Source: Hymenobacter frigidus (lineage in GTDB: Bacteria; Bacteroidota; Bacteroidia; Cytophagales; Hymenobacteraceae). Taken from it: a stretch of 51,487 nt of DNA. This document shows, in pieces, positions 33,993-41,132 of this stretch. A program made the position numbers and the translations under genes. The DNA lies in NCBI RefSeq assembly GCF_014640435.1, contig NZ_BMGY01000032.1, positions 1-51,487 on the forward strand, in the 5' to 3' direction. The notes beneath the pieces are model-generated. The model saw nothing but the letters and a program-made list of their open reading frames with translations, was not told the DNA's origin and searched no databases. Positions within the stretch are counted from its first letter, which is position 1, and every line of letters begins with the position of its first letter.

Positions 33993-34400
33993 ATGAAACA
34001 ACTGGCGCATTCATCCTGGCTTTTTATCTTGCTCAGCTTGCCCGTAGCCACCGTGGGCTGGTTCCTAAAGTTGGGTGGGCAGGCGGGTGCCGATGCTTAC
34101 ATCATCATCGGCACCGGTTTGGTGGTGGTGTTTTGCGCCCTGGCACTGCAGCGGCTGGTGCGCCGGCTGGATTTGCCCGTACTGGCTCCATTGGGGCTAT
34201 TTGGCATGGGCCTCGCGCTGTTAACTTTTGAGACGCTTGCCCAGCCTTTGTCCTGGGCCGCAAGCCTTACCCTACGCATGCTGGGCGAACTACTAGCTGC
34301 CTCGGGCACCGGCTGGCTCCTGATAAGGCTAAACCGGGTGTGGGACCAAAAAGTGGCCGCGCTACGGCGGCTGCGGCGGCGCACCAGCCAGCCCTATTAG
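33993..34400 (+). CDS. Small inner membrane protein, distantly GldL-like
   Basis: This 135-residue protein has three or four hydrophobic helices (SWLFILLSLPVATVGWFL, YIIIGTGLVVVFCALAL, VLAPLGLFGMGLALLTF) and a basic C-terminal tail (LRRLRRRTSQPY). The segment VGWFLKLGGQAGADAYIIIG weakly recalls the GAxFKxxHxxGAD motif of GldL-related gliding and small Bacteroidota membrane proteins. I would not claim a function. It is convergent with the GGGP synthase-like gene, 24 bases away. Confidence 0.65.
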   Translation: MKQLAHSSWLFILLSLPVATVGWFLKLGGQAGADAYIIIGTGLVVVFCALALQRLVRRLDLPVLAPLGLFGMGLALLTFETLAQPLSWAASLTLRMLGELLAASGTGWLLIRLNRVWDQKVAALRRLRRRTSQPY

Positions 34401-34424
34401 CCTGGTAGCTGGGTGGCTGGATGG

Positions 34425-35210
34425 CTACTGTACCTCTTCCCGCACGGGCACCCACTGATTGAACGAGGCCACCACCCCCGCCACTTCGGCCAGAAATTCC
34501 GGCTCGGCTTCAATATGGTTGCCTACCACCACCACATCTGCCCCAGCGGCCAGGGCAGCGTACACTTTCTCACCCGAGTTTAAGCCGCCGCCCACGATGA
34601 TGGGCGTGCTCACGGCCTCGCGCACGGCCGCAATCATGGCCGCCGACACGGGGTTTTGGGCCCCGCTGCCACCGTCGAGGTACATCAGTTTCAGGCCCAA
34701 TTGCTCACCGGCCATAGCGGTGCAGGCCGCAATGCCGGGCTTATTGTGCGGCATGGGCGTGGTGCCGCTCATGTAAGAAGCCGTGGTCGGCTGGCCCGAA
34801 TCGACGAGCATGTAGCCGGTGGGCAGCAGCTGCAGCCCGCTGGCTTTGAGGCGCGGCGCGGCCACTACGTGCTGGCCAATCAGGAAATCGGGGTTGCGGC
34901 CCGAGATGAGTGAGAGCAGCAGCAAGCCATCGGCGGGGCCGTCGAGGTGCATGCTGTGGCTGGGAAAAAGCAGCACCGGCACCTCCGAATGGGCTTTAAT
35001 TAACGTGATGAGGGCAGCCTGGTGCGAACTAAGCACCAAGCTGCCCCCCACGAAAAAGTAGTCGACCGGGTGCACCTGGCTCAGGTGGAGCAGGTGCAAC
35101 AGGCTGGTTTCGTCTAGGTTGTCCGGGTCGAGCAATACGGCCAGCGCCTTGCGGCCGTGCTGCTGCCGGGTGTGCAACGCGTCATATAGACTGGGGGGGA
35201 TTGGACGCAT
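34425..35210 (-). CDS. Geranylgeranylglyceryl/heptaprenylglyceryl phosphate synthase (PcrB/GGGPS) family protein
   Basis: This 261-residue TIM-barrel prenyltransferase-like protein joins a polyprenyl diphosphate to sn-glycerol-1-phosphate in characterised relatives. Family motifs are ALAVLLDPDN near the start, VDYFFVGGSLV, LLFPSHSMHL, the GYMLVDSG strand, LMYLDGGSGA, and the phosphate-binding IIVGGGLNSGEK and VVVGNHIE at the end. The ATG giving MRPIPPSLYDA is preferred over an in-frame start at 35288, because it leaves only a 29-base overlap with the previous gene. The product in Bacteroidota is uncertain. It lies last in a three-gene minus-strand run. Confidence 0.85.
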   Translation of the reverse strand: MRPIPPSLYDALHTRQQHGRKALAVLLDPDNLDETSLLHLLHLSQVHPVDYFFVGGSLVLSSHQAALITLIKAHSEVPVLLFPSHSMHLDGPADGLLLLSLISGRNPDFLIGQHVVAAPRLKASGLQLLPTGYMLVDSGQPTTASYMSGTTPMPHNKPGIAACTAMAGEQLGLKLMYLDGGSGAQNPVSAAMIAAVREAVSTPIIVGGGLNSGEKVYAALAAGADVVVVGNHIEAEPEFLAEVAGVVASFNQWVPVREEVQ

Positions 35211-36009
35211 CCGAGGAGACAGAAGGAGCAGACGAGGCGACGGGAGAATCCCCATTGGCGGCAGCGGCGCTACCGGGGGAAGCCGCAAGGTCGGAATTTT
35301 TGGTCGCCGGGAAAAACTCGCCCACCTTTTTTGTCACGAGGGCCAATACTACGGCCCCGGCCTGCGCCACCAATACCTTACCGGTATCAGATTGCAAAAA
35401 TGCCTGCAGCACCGTACCCAGCATGCGCGAGCGGGAGTTGCGCGCCGCCGTAGCCCGGATTTCGGCGCGGGCTTCCTTGTCATCATCGAAAGCGTGTGAG
35501 GTAGCCAGACGGCGGCTGTCATCGTAGGGCAGGTCCTCGAAAGGGTCGGCCTCAAAATCGGGGTCAGCGAAGGCACCGGCGTTGGAAGTTGCCGTGTAGT
35601 CAGCCGGCTCCGCATGGACATTCTTATAGGCAACCGAACCAAAGCCCAGGTCGTCAGACTCGTGCTGATTCTCGTGGTATTCATTAAATACTTGCGCTGA
35701 CGCAGCGGCCGACTTACGTGGCTCAGAGCTCTTGTTGGGCTTGCCGTTGGCAGCCGGGTAGTACTCGCCTGCGTGGTCGGCGGCAGCTTGCCCGGCAAGC
35801 TTCTTCTTGCGCTTTTTGCTACCAAAAGCTTTAATAATCAGCCAGATGCCGCCGGCCACGCCTGCGCCCATCAAAGCTACCTTGCCCACTATCACGGACT
35901 GCTCCTTGATGTGGTCCACGTCGCCGCGCAGGGCCCGCTCGTATTCGAGTTTTTTGCGTTCGAGAAATTCTTTTTCTTCGCCGAACAACGGATTTTGCAA
36001 CTCACTCAT
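35182..36009 (-). CDS. Hypothetical membrane-anchored protein with a disordered acidic middle
   Basis: The protein has 275 residues: an N-terminal charged coiled-coil-like segment (KEFLERKKLEYERALRGDV), one transmembrane helix (VALMGAGVAGGIWLIIKAF, about residues 48-66), and a basic patch (KKRKKK). A long acidic low-complexity stretch follows, with a second hydrophobic segment at VLVAQAGAVVLALVTKKV. I recognise no domain. It follows the holin-like gene by 6 bases and overlaps the GGGPS gene by 29 bases, so all three are probably cotranscribed. Confidence 0.7.
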   Translation of the reverse strand: MSELQNPLFGEEKEFLERKKLEYERALRGDVDHIKEQSVIVGKVALMGAGVAGGIWLIIKAFGSKKRKKKLAGQAAADHAGEYYPAANGKPNKSSEPRKSAAASAQVFNEYHENQHESDDLGFGSVAYKNVHAEPADYTATSNAGAFADPDFEADPFEDLPYDDSRRLATSHAFDDDKEARAEIRATAARNSRSRMLGTVLQAFLQSDTGKVLVAQAGAVVLALVTKKVGEFFPATKNSDLAASPGSAAAANGDSPVASSAPSVSSDASNPPQSI

Positions 36010-36015
36010 GGCAGA

Positions 36016-36393
36016 CTAGGCTTGGCGTTTGTCAGATTTATAGATAGTGTCCTTGAGAACTTTGTTGGCCACGCCCTGGAAGGTGGCTTTGTCGACCCCA
36101 ACCAGCACCAGTATCAGCAGCAGCAGGTAGAAACCTGCCACGATGCCGAAGCCCCAGTACGCGCTGTCCATGGCAGAATTAAGGGCCAGACCGGCGAAGA
36201 TGCTGACAAAAACAACAAACAGCAACCCCAGCAGGGCCAGCGTCACCCCGTGAATGGTGCCGACGAGCGCGGAGGACATTTTTTGCTGCAGCTCAAGGCG
36301 CACCAGGTCGATGCGGGTATCGAGGTAGCCGGTCAGGTTGCCAATCAGGCTGTCGTTGCGGGGTGTTTTAGAGGAGTCGTCGTCGGATAACAT
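36016..36393 (-). CDS. Phage-holin-family (YqjE-like) membrane protein
   Basis: This 125-residue protein has a helical N-terminal part (LIGNLTGYLDTRIDLVRLEL) and two transmembrane helices (TLALLGLLFVVFVSIFAGLA and GIVAGFYLLLLILVLVGV). This matches the putative holin superfamily III (Phage_holin_3_6), common as a chromosomal YqjE-like protein in Bacteroidota. There is no sign of a prophage here. In Proteobacteria such genes are neighbours of other small membrane proteins, as here. Confidence 0.8.
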   Translation of the reverse strand: MLSDDDSSKTPRNDSLIGNLTGYLDTRIDLVRLELQQKMSSALVGTIHGVTLALLGLLFVVFVSIFAGLALNSAMDSAYWGFGIVAGFYLLLLILVLVGVDKATFQGVANKVLKDTIYKSDKRQA

Positions 36394-36542
36394 ACGGCGC
36401 GAGAAAGGAGTGGCGAAAAGTAAAAGCGCTGGCTCTCGAACGGTCCGAATACCAGCAGCGGCAACAGCGGACTGAGCCGGTTCTACGGAAAATTCCGGCG
36501 CGTGGCTGACTTTTGTGGGGTCCTTCGTGTTTGCTGCCCAGC

Positions 36543-37682
36543 GTGAGTCAAAATCATTACCAAGTCCTTGGCGTAGCCCCCACTGCCGCGGCCGCCGACA
36601 TCAAGCGGGCCTACCGGCAGCTGGTGGTGCGGTTCCACCCCGACAAGCACGGCGGCGATGTCCGCTATGAGGACCAGTTCAAAGCTGTGGCCGTGGCTTA
36701 TGGCGTGCTGGGCGACGCTGGCCGCCGCGCCGCCTACGACCACCAGCTGGCCCAGGCCAGCCGCCGCGCCCAGGAAACCCAGCGTCAGCAGCAATACCGC
36801 CCCGCCTCGCAGCACGTGTACGGCGTGCCCATGCCGCCGCCCACACCCCTGCGCACCCGCCCGCCCGCCGGAGCCCACGAGCGCCACTACCAGCGCATTC
36901 CGCAGCAGCGCCCCCGCTTCAACGCCCGCGACTGGCTGCTCACGCTGCTCTTCATTGCGGGCATAGTGCTGGCCGCGCTGGCCGTGAAGGTGACCATGGA
37001 CCGGGTATCGGCCAGTAGCAACTACGACGACGGCCTGCGGGCCTATGCTCGCGGCGACTTTTCGGCGGCCTACACGTTTATGGACGAAACGCTGCATTTC
37101 CGGCCCGACTACGCGCCCGCCCTGCAGCGCCGGGGCGAGCTGGAGCTGTTCATCTTAAAAGACAGCCGTGCCGCCCACGCCGATTTCCAGGCGGCCCTGC
37201 GGCAGCCCCTGCCCCGGCGCGTGGCGGCCACTACGCTCTACCACCTCGGCCGCTGCGAAACCGCCCTGGGCCGCCCCACCGCCGCCGAGCTGCGCTACAC
37301 CAACGCCCTGCAGCTGGACACTGCCCTTAGCGCCGCCTACCTGGCCCGTGGCAAAGCCCGCCTGCTCGACCTGCGCCAGCCCGCCCTGGCCCTGGCCGAC
37401 CTGAATCAGGGAATTGCGCAGCGCCAGCGGGCCCACTTCCCTACGCCCTGGCACTACCTGCAGGTGCGAGGCGTGGCCCTCACCTCGCTGGGTGACTATG
37501 AGGCGGCCCGGGCCGCGTACTTTCAGGTTTTGCAAGCCCACCCGCGCGATGGCCGCACGCACTTCCTGCTCGGCCGGCTGGCCGCCCACACCCGCGACTC
37601 GGTAGCGGCCTGTGAGTTTTACCGCCGTGCCGTGGCGCTGGGCTACGAGTATGCCCGCCCGGCGCAGGAAGCCTGCAAATAG
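36543..37682 (+). CDS. J-domain protein with membrane helix and TPR region
   Basis: The protein has 379 residues from a GTG start (MSQNHYQVLGV; an earlier in-frame GTG at 36513 is less likely). Residues 1-65 form a DnaJ J-domain with the Hsp70-activating HPD motif (RFHPDKHGG). A Gln/Pro-rich linker comes next, then one transmembrane helix (WLLTLLFIAGIVLAALAVKV, about residue 135). A C-terminal tetratricopeptide region follows (YARGDFSAAYTFMDETLHF and later repeats). It probably recruits DnaK to membrane-bound or exported clients. GACTTTTG at 36508-36515 is a near-match promoter element. It is divergent from the holin-like gene. Confidence 0.83.
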   Translation: MSQNHYQVLGVAPTAAAADIKRAYRQLVVRFHPDKHGGDVRYEDQFKAVAVAYGVLGDAGRRAAYDHQLAQASRRAQETQRQQQYRPASQHVYGVPMPPPTPLRTRPPAGAHERHYQRIPQQRPRFNARDWLLTLLFIAGIVLAALAVKVTMDRVSASSNYDDGLRAYARGDFSAAYTFMDETLHFRPDYAPALQRRGELELFILKDSRAAHADFQAALRQPLPRRVAATTLYHLGRCETALGRPTAAELRYTNALQLDTALSAAYLARGKARLLDLRQPALALADLNQGIAQRQRAHFPTPWHYLQVRGVALTSLGDYEAARAAYFQVLQAHPRDGRTHFLLGRLAAHTRDSVAACEFYRRAVALGYEYARPAQEACK

Positions 37683-37700
37683 GATTGGCCGAAACGCAAA

Positions 37701-37733
37701 CAACCGCCGCTGGCACGAGGCCGGCGGCGGTTG
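37701..37733. terminator. Terminator between convergent genes
   Basis: CAACCGCCGCTGG and CCGGCGGCGGTTG form a 13-bp stem with one wobble and a 7-base loop. It lies between the J-domain gene and the fasciclin gene, with a short T-rich stretch on the right. Confidence 0.6.
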
Positions 37734-37763
37734 CCGTTGTTAAATTCAGTAGCTCAGAAAGCT

Positions 37764-38339
37764 CTACTGAGGCATCAGCACAGTGTTGATGACGTGGATG
37801 ACACCATTGCTCTGCATTACGTCGGCGATGGTGACGGTCGAAACGCCGCCTTTCTCGTCTTTCAGCTCAATGGTTTTGGAGCCTTTCATCATAGCCGTCA
37901 GGGTGCCGCCGCTCACAGTTTTGAGAGTAGCCGTGCCTTTGCCGCCTTTGATGGCCTTCATGAGGTCCTTTGAGGTCATGCGACCAGCTACCACGTGGTA
38001 GGTCAGGATTTTGGTGAGGGTGGCCTTGTTCTCGGGCTTCACCAGGGTTTCGACCGTGCCAGCAGGCAGCTTGCCGAAGGCATCATTGGTAGGTGCAAAT
38101 ACGGTGAAAGGACCAGCGCTTTGCAGCGTTTCGACCAGGCCGGCGGCTTTCACAGCGGCTACCAGCGTGGTGTGGTCTTTCGAGTTAACTGCGTTTTCTA
38201 CGATATTTTTCGTGGGGTACATGGCGGCGCCCCCTACCATCACCACTTTGGCCTTAGTCTTGGTTTGAGCAGAAACAGTAGTGGTAGCACCAACGCTGAA
38301 CATGGCAACGAGGGCGAGGGAGAACAAGGTCTTTTTCAT
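37764..38339 (-). CDS. Secreted fasciclin-domain protein
   Basis: This 191-residue protein has a signal peptide (MKKTLFSLALVAMFSVGA to VSAQ) and a single FAS1 domain. The family's H1 motif (GPFTVFAPTNDAFGKL) and H2-like end (SNGVIHVINTVLMPQ) are clear, with the TYHVV motif between them. FAS1 domains mediate adhesion and protein-protein contacts at the cell surface. Base use is somewhat less GC-rich than its neighbours, which fits an abundant secreted protein. Confidence 0.92.
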   Translation of the reverse strand: MKKTLFSLALVAMFSVGATTTVSAQTKTKAKVVMVGGAAMYPTKNIVENAVNSKDHTTLVAAVKAAGLVETLQSAGPFTVFAPTNDAFGKLPAGTVETLVKPENKATLTKILTYHVVAGRMTSKDLMKAIKGGKGTATLKTVSGGTLTAMMKGSKTIELKDEKGGVSTVTIADVMQSNGVIHVINTVLMPQ

Positions 38340-38547
38340 CGGTATAGCTAAATGATTTGATGTTTTGAATGATGACCCACCTACGCCACTCCTTCCGTGA
38401 GTGGATTGCCTAAACAGTAAGATTTTTTGAATGACCTGTGTATATCCATCGTGCCATAGGCTTGCAAGAGCCTCCTGCTGCGCCTGAGCAGGAGTGCTCC
38501 CTTCCTGCTCAACTCAAACATTTCTCCGACCCGGTACTTCCTGTTTC

Positions 38548-40989
38548 ATGCGAATATTTACCCTGCTCCTTTTTCTGCTTCTCACCGTATCGGCCCGCGC
38601 CCAGAACCCCGGCACGGTGGCCGGCACCGTGCGCGACCGCGCCACCCAGGAGGTCCTGCCCGGCGTGAGCGTTACGCTGGACGGCACCAGTTTCGGCACC
38701 GCTACCGATGCCGAGGGGCGCTACCGCCTCACCGGCGTACCGGCCGGGGCCTACAACCTGCGGGCGGCATTTGTGGGCTACGACCCGCTGCTGCGCGCCG
38801 ACATTGCCGTGAGCAGCGGCAACGTGAATACTATCAACCTGGAAATCAACAAGGGAGCCCAGGCGCTGGGCGAAGTAACCGTGACGGCCAACCGCGCCAT
38901 TCGCGTGGCCACAGCCGAAACGCCGCTGAGCGTGCAGCGCCTCACCACCGAAGAAATCAAGAGCAACCCGGGCGGCAACTTCGACATTTCCAGGGTGGTG
39001 CAGAGCCTGCCCGGCGTGGGCGGCGGGGGCAGCGGCGGCACGGCCGGCTTCCGCAACGACATCATTATCCGGGGCGGCGCACCGAACGAAAACGTGTATT
39101 ACCTCGACGGCATCGAGGTGCCGGTCATCAATCATTTTGCTACGCAGGGCAGCGCGGGCGGCCCGGCCGGCATCCTCAACGTGAGCTTTATTGAGGACGT
39201 GACGCTGAGCAGCTCGGCCTTTCATGCGCGCTACGACAACGCGCTGAGCTCGGTGCTGCAGTTCCGGCAGCGCGATGGCAATGCCGAGCGCATTCAGGGC
39301 AACCTGCGTACCTCGGGCACGGAAGTAGCAGCCACATTGGAAGGGCCGCTAACCAGGAACACCACGTTTCTGGCCTCGGCCCGGCGCTCGTATTTGCAGG
39401 TGCTATTTAAGCTGATTGACCTGCCCATCCGGCCCGATTTCTACGACTTTCAGTTCAAGACCACGACCAAGATTTCGCCCAAAACCACGCTGACCACGCT
39501 GGGGCTGGGGGCCATCGACCACTTTGAAGTAGTGCCGCCGAAGAAAAGCTCGCCCAGCAAGGAATTCATCCTGCGCAACAACCCCGTTATCGACCAATGG
39601 AACTATACCGTGGGCCTGAACCTGCGCCACCTCGTGGACAACGGCTACCTGAACCTGGCCCTGAGCCGCACCCAGCAAGCCGCCGCCGCCGACCAGTTCC
39701 AATTCGGCTACGCGGGCCAGGAAGCCTTCCGCAAGCTGCGCGCCCGCACCACCGAAATCGAAAACAAGCTGCGCGCCGACGTGAACAAGCGCGTGGGCCG
39801 CTGGCAGTACAGCTACGGCGTGGTGGGCCAGCTGGTGCACTACGATAACAACCTGAGCAACCGCATTCGGGCCGAAGTGCGCGACGCCGGCGGCGCGCTC
39901 GTGAGCCCAGCCGTGACGGTGCGCTTCGTCACCGATTTGGACTTTGTGCGCTACGGCGCGTTTGCCCAGGCCACGCGCACCTACGGAGCCGATAACCGCC
40001 TCACCGTCTCGGCCGGCCTGCGGGCCGACGGCACCAGCGCCCTGCTCCAGGGCTACCGCCTCGACCGGACGCTCTCGCCGCGGGCATCATTGAGCTACGC
40101 GCTGCGGCCCACGCTGAATTTGAACGCCAGCATTGGGCGCTACTACAAAATCCCGCCCAGCACGCTGCTGGGCTACCGCGACCCGGTCGGCATTCGCCTG
40201 AACGAAGGCAACCGCTACATCCGGTCCGACCATTATGTGGCGGGGCTGGAGTGGCTGCCCGGCGCGGCCACCCGCTTCACGCTGGAGGGCTTTTATAAGA
40301 AGTACGCCTACTACCCGGTGAGCGTGCGCGACGGCATCAGCCTGGCCAACCTGGGCGGCGACTTCAACGCCATCGGCAACGAGGCCGTGACCAGCACCGG
40401 CCGGGGCCGCGCCTACGGGGCCGAGACGTTTTTTCAGCAGAAGCTCAGCGGCAAGCTCTTCGCCATTGTGTCGCTCACGGCTTTCCGGTCCGAATTTACG
40501 GGTCGCGACGGCCTGTACAAGCCCACAGCCTGGGACACGCGGTTTCTGGGCTCGGCGCTGCTGGGCTACAAGCTGGGCCGGGGCTGGGAGCTGGGCGCTA
40601 AGTTTCGCGTGGGCGGCGGCGGCCCCTACACGCCCTACGACGAAGCGGCCAGCCGCGCCAGCTACCAGGCCATCGGCCAAGGCATTCTCGACTACAGCCG
40701 GCTCAACACGCAGCGCCTGGGCTCCTTCCAACAGCTCGACCTGCGCCTCGACAAGAAAATCAGCCTGCGCCGCCTCAGCTTCGATTTCTACATCGACGTG
40801 CAGAATGCGCTGCTGACCAAGCCCGTGTCGGTGCCCACCTACACCTTCGAGCGCCTGGCCGACAACTCCGGCTACGCCACCACCGACGGCCAGGCCCTGC
40901 GCCCCGATGGCCGCAACGCCGTGCCCGTCCTGTTGCCGGACAGCGACGCGCTGGTGGTGCCCACCATTGGGTTTATCGTGGAGTTTTAG
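38548..40989 (+). CDS. TonB-dependent receptor with carboxypeptidase-regulatory N-terminal domain
   Basis: This 813-residue outer membrane receptor starts with a signal peptide (MRIFTLLLFLLLTVSARAQ). A CarboxypepD_reg domain follows (GTVAGTVRDRATQEVLPGVS, about residues 20-105). Then come a plug domain (ETPLSVQRLTTEEIKSNPGG; NVYYLDGIEVPVINHF) and a 22-strand barrel ending in Phe (VVPTIGFIVEF). It takes up a substrate I cannot identify with TonB energy. No SusD partner is adjacent. The ATG at 38548 gives a clean signal peptide; an in-frame start at 38494 would not. It is separated from the next receptor gene by 143 bases. Confidence 0.92.
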   Translation: MRIFTLLLFLLLTVSARAQNPGTVAGTVRDRATQEVLPGVSVTLDGTSFGTATDAEGRYRLTGVPAGAYNLRAAFVGYDPLLRADIAVSSGNVNTINLEINKGAQALGEVTVTANRAIRVATAETPLSVQRLTTEEIKSNPGGNFDISRVVQSLPGVGGGGSGGTAGFRNDIIIRGGAPNENVYYLDGIEVPVINHFATQGSAGGPAGILNVSFIEDVTLSSSAFHARYDNALSSVLQFRQRDGNAERIQGNLRTSGTEVAATLEGPLTRNTTFLASARRSYLQVLFKLIDLPIRPDFYDFQFKTTTKISPKTTLTTLGLGAIDHFEVVPPKKSSPSKEFILRNNPVIDQWNYTVGLNLRHLVDNGYLNLALSRTQQAAAADQFQFGYAGQEAFRKLRARTTEIENKLRADVNKRVGRWQYSYGVVGQLVHYDNNLSNRIRAEVRDAGGALVSPAVTVRFVTDLDFVRYGAFAQATRTYGADNRLTVSAGLRADGTSALLQGYRLDRTLSPRASLSYALRPTLNLNASIGRYYKIPPSTLLGYRDPVGIRLNEGNRYIRSDHYVAGLEWLPGAATRFTLEGFYKKYAYYPVSVRDGISLANLGGDFNAIGNEAVTSTGRGRAYGAETFFQQKLSGKLFAIVSLTAFRSEFTGRDGLYKPTAWDTRFLGSALLGYKLGRGWELGAKFRVGGGGPYTPYDEAASRASYQAIGQGILDYSRLNTQRLGSFQQLDLRLDKKISLRRLSFDFYIDVQNALLTKPVSVPTYTFERLADNSGYATTDGQALRPDGRNAVPVLLPDSDALVVPTIGFIVEF

Positions 40990-41001
40990 GGCTTGGGCAA
41001 T

Positions 41002-41027
41002 AAGTCGGCACTCAGGAAAGCCGACTT
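41002..41027. terminator. Weak hairpin after the first receptor gene
   Basis: AAGTCGGC and GCCGACTT are perfect 8-base arms with a 10-base loop, 13 bases after the stop. There is no T-run, so it may be only a partial terminator or message stabiliser. Confidence 0.35.
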
Positions 41028-41132
41028 GGGCGAACTACGTCTACGGCATACTGAAACTGGTCGAAAAAATTTCCTGTAGCTCGGGCCTTCCTTTTACTTC
41101 GGTGCATTCAAAGCAACTAAACCGAGAAAGTG

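Noticed and set aside
36016..36393. Prophage remnant, suggested by the holin-family protein
   Set aside because: No other phage genes, integrase or attachment sites are present. This family is common as a chromosomal membrane protein.
38548..40989. First TonB-dependent receptor as part of the peptide locus
   Set aside because: It is separated from the second receptor by 143 bp with a small hairpin and shows no overlap or coupling. Membership is possible but unsupported.
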